Shown piece by piece: positions 24,901 through 30,900 of a stretch of DNA of 64,000 nucleotides (positions are counted from its first letter, which is position 1; each line of letters begins with the position of its first letter). The notes under the pieces are model-generated. The model was given only the letters and a program-made list of their open reading frames with translations, was not told the origin of the DNA and made no database searches. Source of the DNA: Antedon mediterranea (Eukaryota; Echinodermata; Crinoidea; Comatulida; Antedonidae); assembly GCF_964355755.1 (NCBI RefSeq), contig NC_092680.1:2023001-2087000 (forward strand), in the 5' to 3' direction. The translations under genes were made by a program, and so were the position numbers.

Positions 24901-27900
24901 CTGTTTCTGTGTTGATGAAATCGGTGAAATTATTGAAGGAACTACAATGGATGTCAGAGGTGTTAAGGCTGACTGTTCACAGTATATAAATGTTGAGGAA
25001 ATAGGTAAATATTGTTAAAGCATTTTACTTTGAGTAATTGACAATTTGCTATAGTTACTGTACACAGAAAAACATGCGAGGACAAATTATAATCCGTTTT
25101 TATTTTCACTGAATTGTTATCAATAGAACTAACTCACTGTCAACAAAAACGAAAGGAATACCTTGATGCTGGTTTAATTGGAGGGTTAGAGCCGCAGTGT
25201 GAAGATGATGGTTCCTATGTTGTCAGTCGATGTCATGGTGGAACAGGATTCTGTTTCTGTGTTGATGAAATCGGTGAAATTATTGAAGGAACTACAATGG
25301 ATGTCAGAGGTGTTAAGGCTGACTGTTCACAGTATATACAAATTAACGAAACAGGTTAATATTCTATTTTGATTGGTAAAATATCAGTAACAGTGTACTT
25401 ATCATATCAATGGAGCCTATTAAGTCATAGAAACTATTTAGATTTATCACTGTATGTTTCGGAATTTTAAATATTTTTTTACAGTACAAGAGTGCCCTCC
25501 GTTGTGTTTAATGTACTGTGAGTTTGGAAATGTTTTAGATGAAAATAACTGCCCTACGTGTGAATGTAAACCAGACCCAAGTATCATTGGTGAGTTTTTA
25601 AATTTTTTAAACAAAAATTAGCTTTAAGTTAAATATTAATTGTTTTTCATATTTATTTTTGTGTGAATTTTCAAACATTTTTACTGTTTTTTTATTTTAC
25701 AGTACAAGAGTGCCCACCGTTGTGTTTAATGTACTGTGAGTTTGGAAATGTTTTAGATGAAAATAACTGTCCTACTTGTGAGTGTAAACCGGACCCAAAT
25801 ATCATTGGTGAGTTTTTACATTTGTTTTACAAAAATTAACTTAATATTAATTCTTTATTCTTTATTATATTTTGTGTGTACAGTATGTATGTACAAAAGT
25901 GTCCACCACTTTGCAAGAGGTACTGTCCTTTTGGAAACGTTTTAGATAAAAACAATTGTCCAATTTGTAAATGTAAACCTGATCCAAACATCGTTGGTGA
26001 GTTTTTGAGCATATTATTTACAATCTGATTATATATATTATAGTTAATAATGTTTCTCTATTTGAATGTAAAAACCTATTTATCTACCTTTTTTTTTTAA
26101 CTGTGAATTTAGAGTTCCAAAAAGGTGTCATCAGATTTTCTAATATTTCACAATAACTTAGTAATTATTTTCTTTTTATTTATAGAAATTGTCTGTGGTA
26201 GTGGTTACAAATATCATCAGGAAGATAACTTGTGTGAAGGTATGTATTCTAAAGCTTTGTCTACACTTTCAAACTAGTTTGACAAACAAATGTGATTTGC
26301 CCAAATATGGTAGAGATATACCCAAATATGGTAGTGATATAACCAAAGATGGTAGTGATATGACATCATCATGTTCATATGGACACATCACATTTTTTGT
26401 CACATTAAGGTTGATAGTGTAGACAGAGCTTAACATTTAATCAATCTTCAAATTCATATACTTTACCAGGGAAAAGCAAGATTACTGAGTAATTAATCTC
26501 ACACTTCTGATAGATTTCATTATCTTTAATGTGTGTATTTTTTTTTGTCACATACAGTTTGATATTGTAGACAAGACTTTAACATGTGTACTTTAATTTG
26601 TCTATAGATATAAATGAATGTGAATCTGATGCTGCTTGTAACGTGTCAACTTCTCGTTGTGTCAATGAACCTGGTACCTTTGAATGTGAATGTCTTGATG
26701 GCTACACAAAAGATGACAACAACCAATGTGTTGGTAAGTACATTGTATACAGTACTGGATTTTGCAATATAGCGTAGTTTACTGTATGTATGGATTGCCT
26801 ATTATCTCTGTTTGACTTGTGTTCGATTCGGCATGCAGACGCCACATGTTATAGACGTGGTTAATTCACCTAATGTTATACAAGTTTGTACTTTGCAGTA
26901 AAAACAGGAAAAATAAAAAATATATGACTACATTGTTGTTGTTGCCATTGCTATATTTCCCTGGAGTATAGTGCAGGGATATGACTACATTGTTGTTTCC
27001 ATTGCTATATTTCCCTGGAGTATAGTACAGGGATATGACTACATTGTTGCTGTTTCCATTGCTATTATTTCCCTGGAGTATAGTACAGGGATTTTTTCAA
27101 AAACTGGAAAAATGTCGACCTTTCTATTTTGTATGTAATTGGTTACTATGTCATAAATGACATGGGCAGAACACGATATATTCGTCTGAGCATGTCAAGT
27201 TATTGTTGTTTGTTACAAACATGTTGTGTAGTTATTTTATCAACTATAAACATTAGTTGTAAGTATAGTTTATTGACATCAATGAAATTGTTTCAAATAA
27301 CAAACAATTCAAAACAATTTTAGTTTGTTGACTGTTCAAATAGTGTTTCATTGTTTTTTTAATATCGGCTGTTTGCTTATGTTTGAAGCTAATCATATTG
27401 TTTATCTTTAAAGTCTTGTCTAAACTATCAAACTTTATGTGATGTGCCCATATATCGACATGATGATGTCATATCACTACCATATTTGGACTATAACATT
27501 TTAGCACATCACACTTTTTTGTCAAACTAGTTTTATAGTGTAGACAGAGCTTTACATTACATTTAAACTGATTACTTGACATGATTGTGTAGATGTGAAT
27601 GAATGCTGGCAAGCTGAACCTTGTGGAATAGTTCCTTTCTATGATTGTGTTAACACTCCAGGTTCATACCAATGTGTTTGTACTCAAGGATTTACTACAG
27701 ACGTCAATGGCAACTGTGAAGGTAAACTTCCAATAATTATTTTACAATAAAATTATTTTTAAGAATTACATGCAAGCAAGAATAAAAGAACTGATTGACA
27801 ATGGTTTAAACACACTTAAAGCAACATAGAACTTGTATAGTGCAACGTACTACTCAGGTATAATAATAATTTAATTGTTTTCTTTCAGATATTGATGAAT

Positions 27901-30900
27901 GTTTGAGACCACAGTGTGGCATCAATTTTGCTCTTAAATGTGTAAACACAATTGGATCGTTCAACTGTGAATGTGATACTGATAGTGGATTCAGAACTGG
28001 CGCAGATGGTGAATGTGAAGGTATGAAAATGTCCAGTGACCTAACGCACAGGGCAAAGGCCCCATGGTTTAGCACTCCCAAGGGGTAGTTGCATTGGACT
28101 GCTCATGCTCTGGGGCCCCTTGAGCTCTGGGGCCGCTACTCTGGGGCCCCTAGGTTTGGCCGGGTGAACGCTCATAATCAAAAAATTAATTTATCAACAA
28201 TGGAGATAAAAATGTAACCTATGGTAATTAAATTTGTGACTTTCAGATGTAGATGAATGTTCTGATCCAAGTTCTTGTAATGAAAACAGTGTATGTGTAA
28301 ATGTATATGGTGGATATACATGCGACTGTCTTGAAGGATTTGTGGAGAACTTTGAGGATAATTGTGTTGGTAAGATACAATAACATACTGTACTATAGAA
28401 GCATGGTAGACATACAGTATTATAAACAAATAGATCTATTAGACATAATGCATATTATAGACATACTACCGACATAGACATACTACTAATAACATATTAT
28501 AGACATACTACAGACATAGACATACTACTAATAACATATTATAGACATACTACAGACATAGACATACTACAGACATAGACATACTACTAATAACATATTA
28601 TAGACATACTACAGACTTAGACATACTACTAATAACATATTATAGACATACTACAGACATAGACATACTACTAATAACATATTATAGACATACTACAAAC
28701 ATAGACATACTACTAATAACATATTATAGACATACTACAGACATAGACATACTACTAATAACATATTATAGACATACTACAGACATAGACATACTACTAA
28801 TAACATATTATAGACATACTACCGACATAGACATACTACTAATAACATATTATAGACATACTACAGACATAGACATACTACTAATAACATATAGACATAC
28901 TACAGACATAGACATACTACTAATAACATATTATAGACATACTACAGACATAGACATACTACTAATAACATTCCCTAAACATAGACATACTAATGCACTA
29001 CAGACATTTTATTTGCATTGCAAGTGAGGGCGTGTGGCGCAGTGTGTTGGACGTTGGACTACTGATCGTGAGACCGAGGTTCGAATCCAACTCTCGCCGC
29101 ATTGCTTTTATCTGTAGGCAAGATACTTTACTTACGTTTGCCTCTCGCCACCCAGGTGTATAAATGGGTACCCGGTTAGATCAAGACACAACTTTGCGCC
29201 GATTACTAGCTGCATTATGGAAGTATGTTTCCATACGTGTTTGATGCAAAAAAAATGACTGGAGTAATAATGTTCAGCGCTTAGATGTTTCATTACATTA
29301 GGCGCTATAAATCCAAGATATTATTATTATTTCTTATGTTTGCTTTAAAGAAACATGACCATAACAAAGAACATTCACACTGGCAAGTAAACCATAAACC
29401 CTGTAAAAGCTCTGTCCACACTCAAAACAGTGTATGACAAAACAATGTGCTGTGCCCATATATGATGTCATATCACTACCATATTTAAGCATATCACTAC
29501 CATATTTGGGCACATCAAACTTACTTTGTCAGACTAGTTTGATAGTGTAATGTCATGTAGTATCAAGATGCAATATTGAAAAAAAGAGGAGGATATAATA
29601 ATATAATGGTAGATTTCTTGTTCAAATATATTTTGATTTTTAAGAAAACTCTAAAATCTGTTTTTTCAGAAAATGTAGTAAAAGAGGGTGATTGTCCAAG
29701 TACAGCTGGACTTCTTGGTATCTGTACTAACATGTGTAAGCTTGATAGTGACTGTACAGGAGAGACTAAGTGTTGTAGCAACGGCTGTGGACAAGTGTGT
29801 TTGCCACCTGTTGTTGCCGTTCCTGTTGTCGCAGGTTAGTATATAAGGAAATAATTATAGAATAAAACAATAATAAACTTGTATCAAGACAGCTATCTAA
29901 CTGTGCTAGACTGAACTGGTTAGCTTGACTTCAAGCGGGTTACCTAGACTTAACTGGTTAGCTTGACTTTAAGCGGGTTACCTAGACTGAACTGGTTAGC
30001 TTGACTTCAAGCGGGTTACCTAGACTGAACTGGTTAGCTTGACTTCAAGCGGGTTACCTAGACTTAACTGGTTAGCTTGACGTTAAGCGGGTTACCTAGA
30101 CTGAACTGGTTAGCTTGACTTCAAGCGGGTTACCTAGACTTAACTGGTTAGCTTGACTTTAAGCGGGTTACCTAGACTGAACTGGTTAGCTTGACTTTAA
30201 GCGGGTTACCTAGACTGAACTGGTTAGCTTGACTTCAAGCGGGTTACCAGACTGAACTAGTTTGCAAGACTGAACTGGTTAGCTAGACTGAAGTGAACTG
30301 GTTAGCTAGGCTGAACTGGTTAGTTAGACTGAACTGGTTGGCTAGACTGAACTAACTAGGAAAAAAAGTATTAACTGGTTAAACATTACCTATTATTTTC
30401 ACAGTTTAAAGCATCATTTACATTTCACACCAATAAACACCCAATATATGCTAACTTTAGGTATCCACAAACATTTCACCATTGTATATGAATTGAATAT
30501 GATTCTAAATATTATTTTACTATTGTTGAATATCTTTAATTAAAGCTGAAGACTGTCCAGTGTGCGCTACAGACATTTTGCCTGATGACTTTGATGAGAG
30601 AGTATGCAATTCAGATTTCAGTGAGTTTTCATTTGTATTAGTATTTTTTTCTTGTTCATTGAGAGATATTACCAATAGCTGTCACATGATAAATATTATG
30701 CAAGATTCTCCACATGCACACTGTTTCTTAACAAGTGTTTGAGAGTGAGTGTCATAGCTATAATCCATAGCCATACTATTGTCAATGGTTTGAAGATTAC
30801 TCAGATGGTAGAACAAGTTTTCTTGGATAAGGACTAGAAACAGTATAGTAGGTCTAGTGTACACAAGATGCTTGTAAACCTACTACATCTTTCGAGTCAA

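Noticed and set aside
28430-28995. CRISPR-like or coding repeat array
   Set aside because: 42 bp units without spacers, no long open frame, wholly intronic.
29031-29105. tRNA gene with GGTTCGAATCC
   Set aside because: No acceptor-stem pairing, and a related reverse copy at 3800-4008 shows it is a SINE head.
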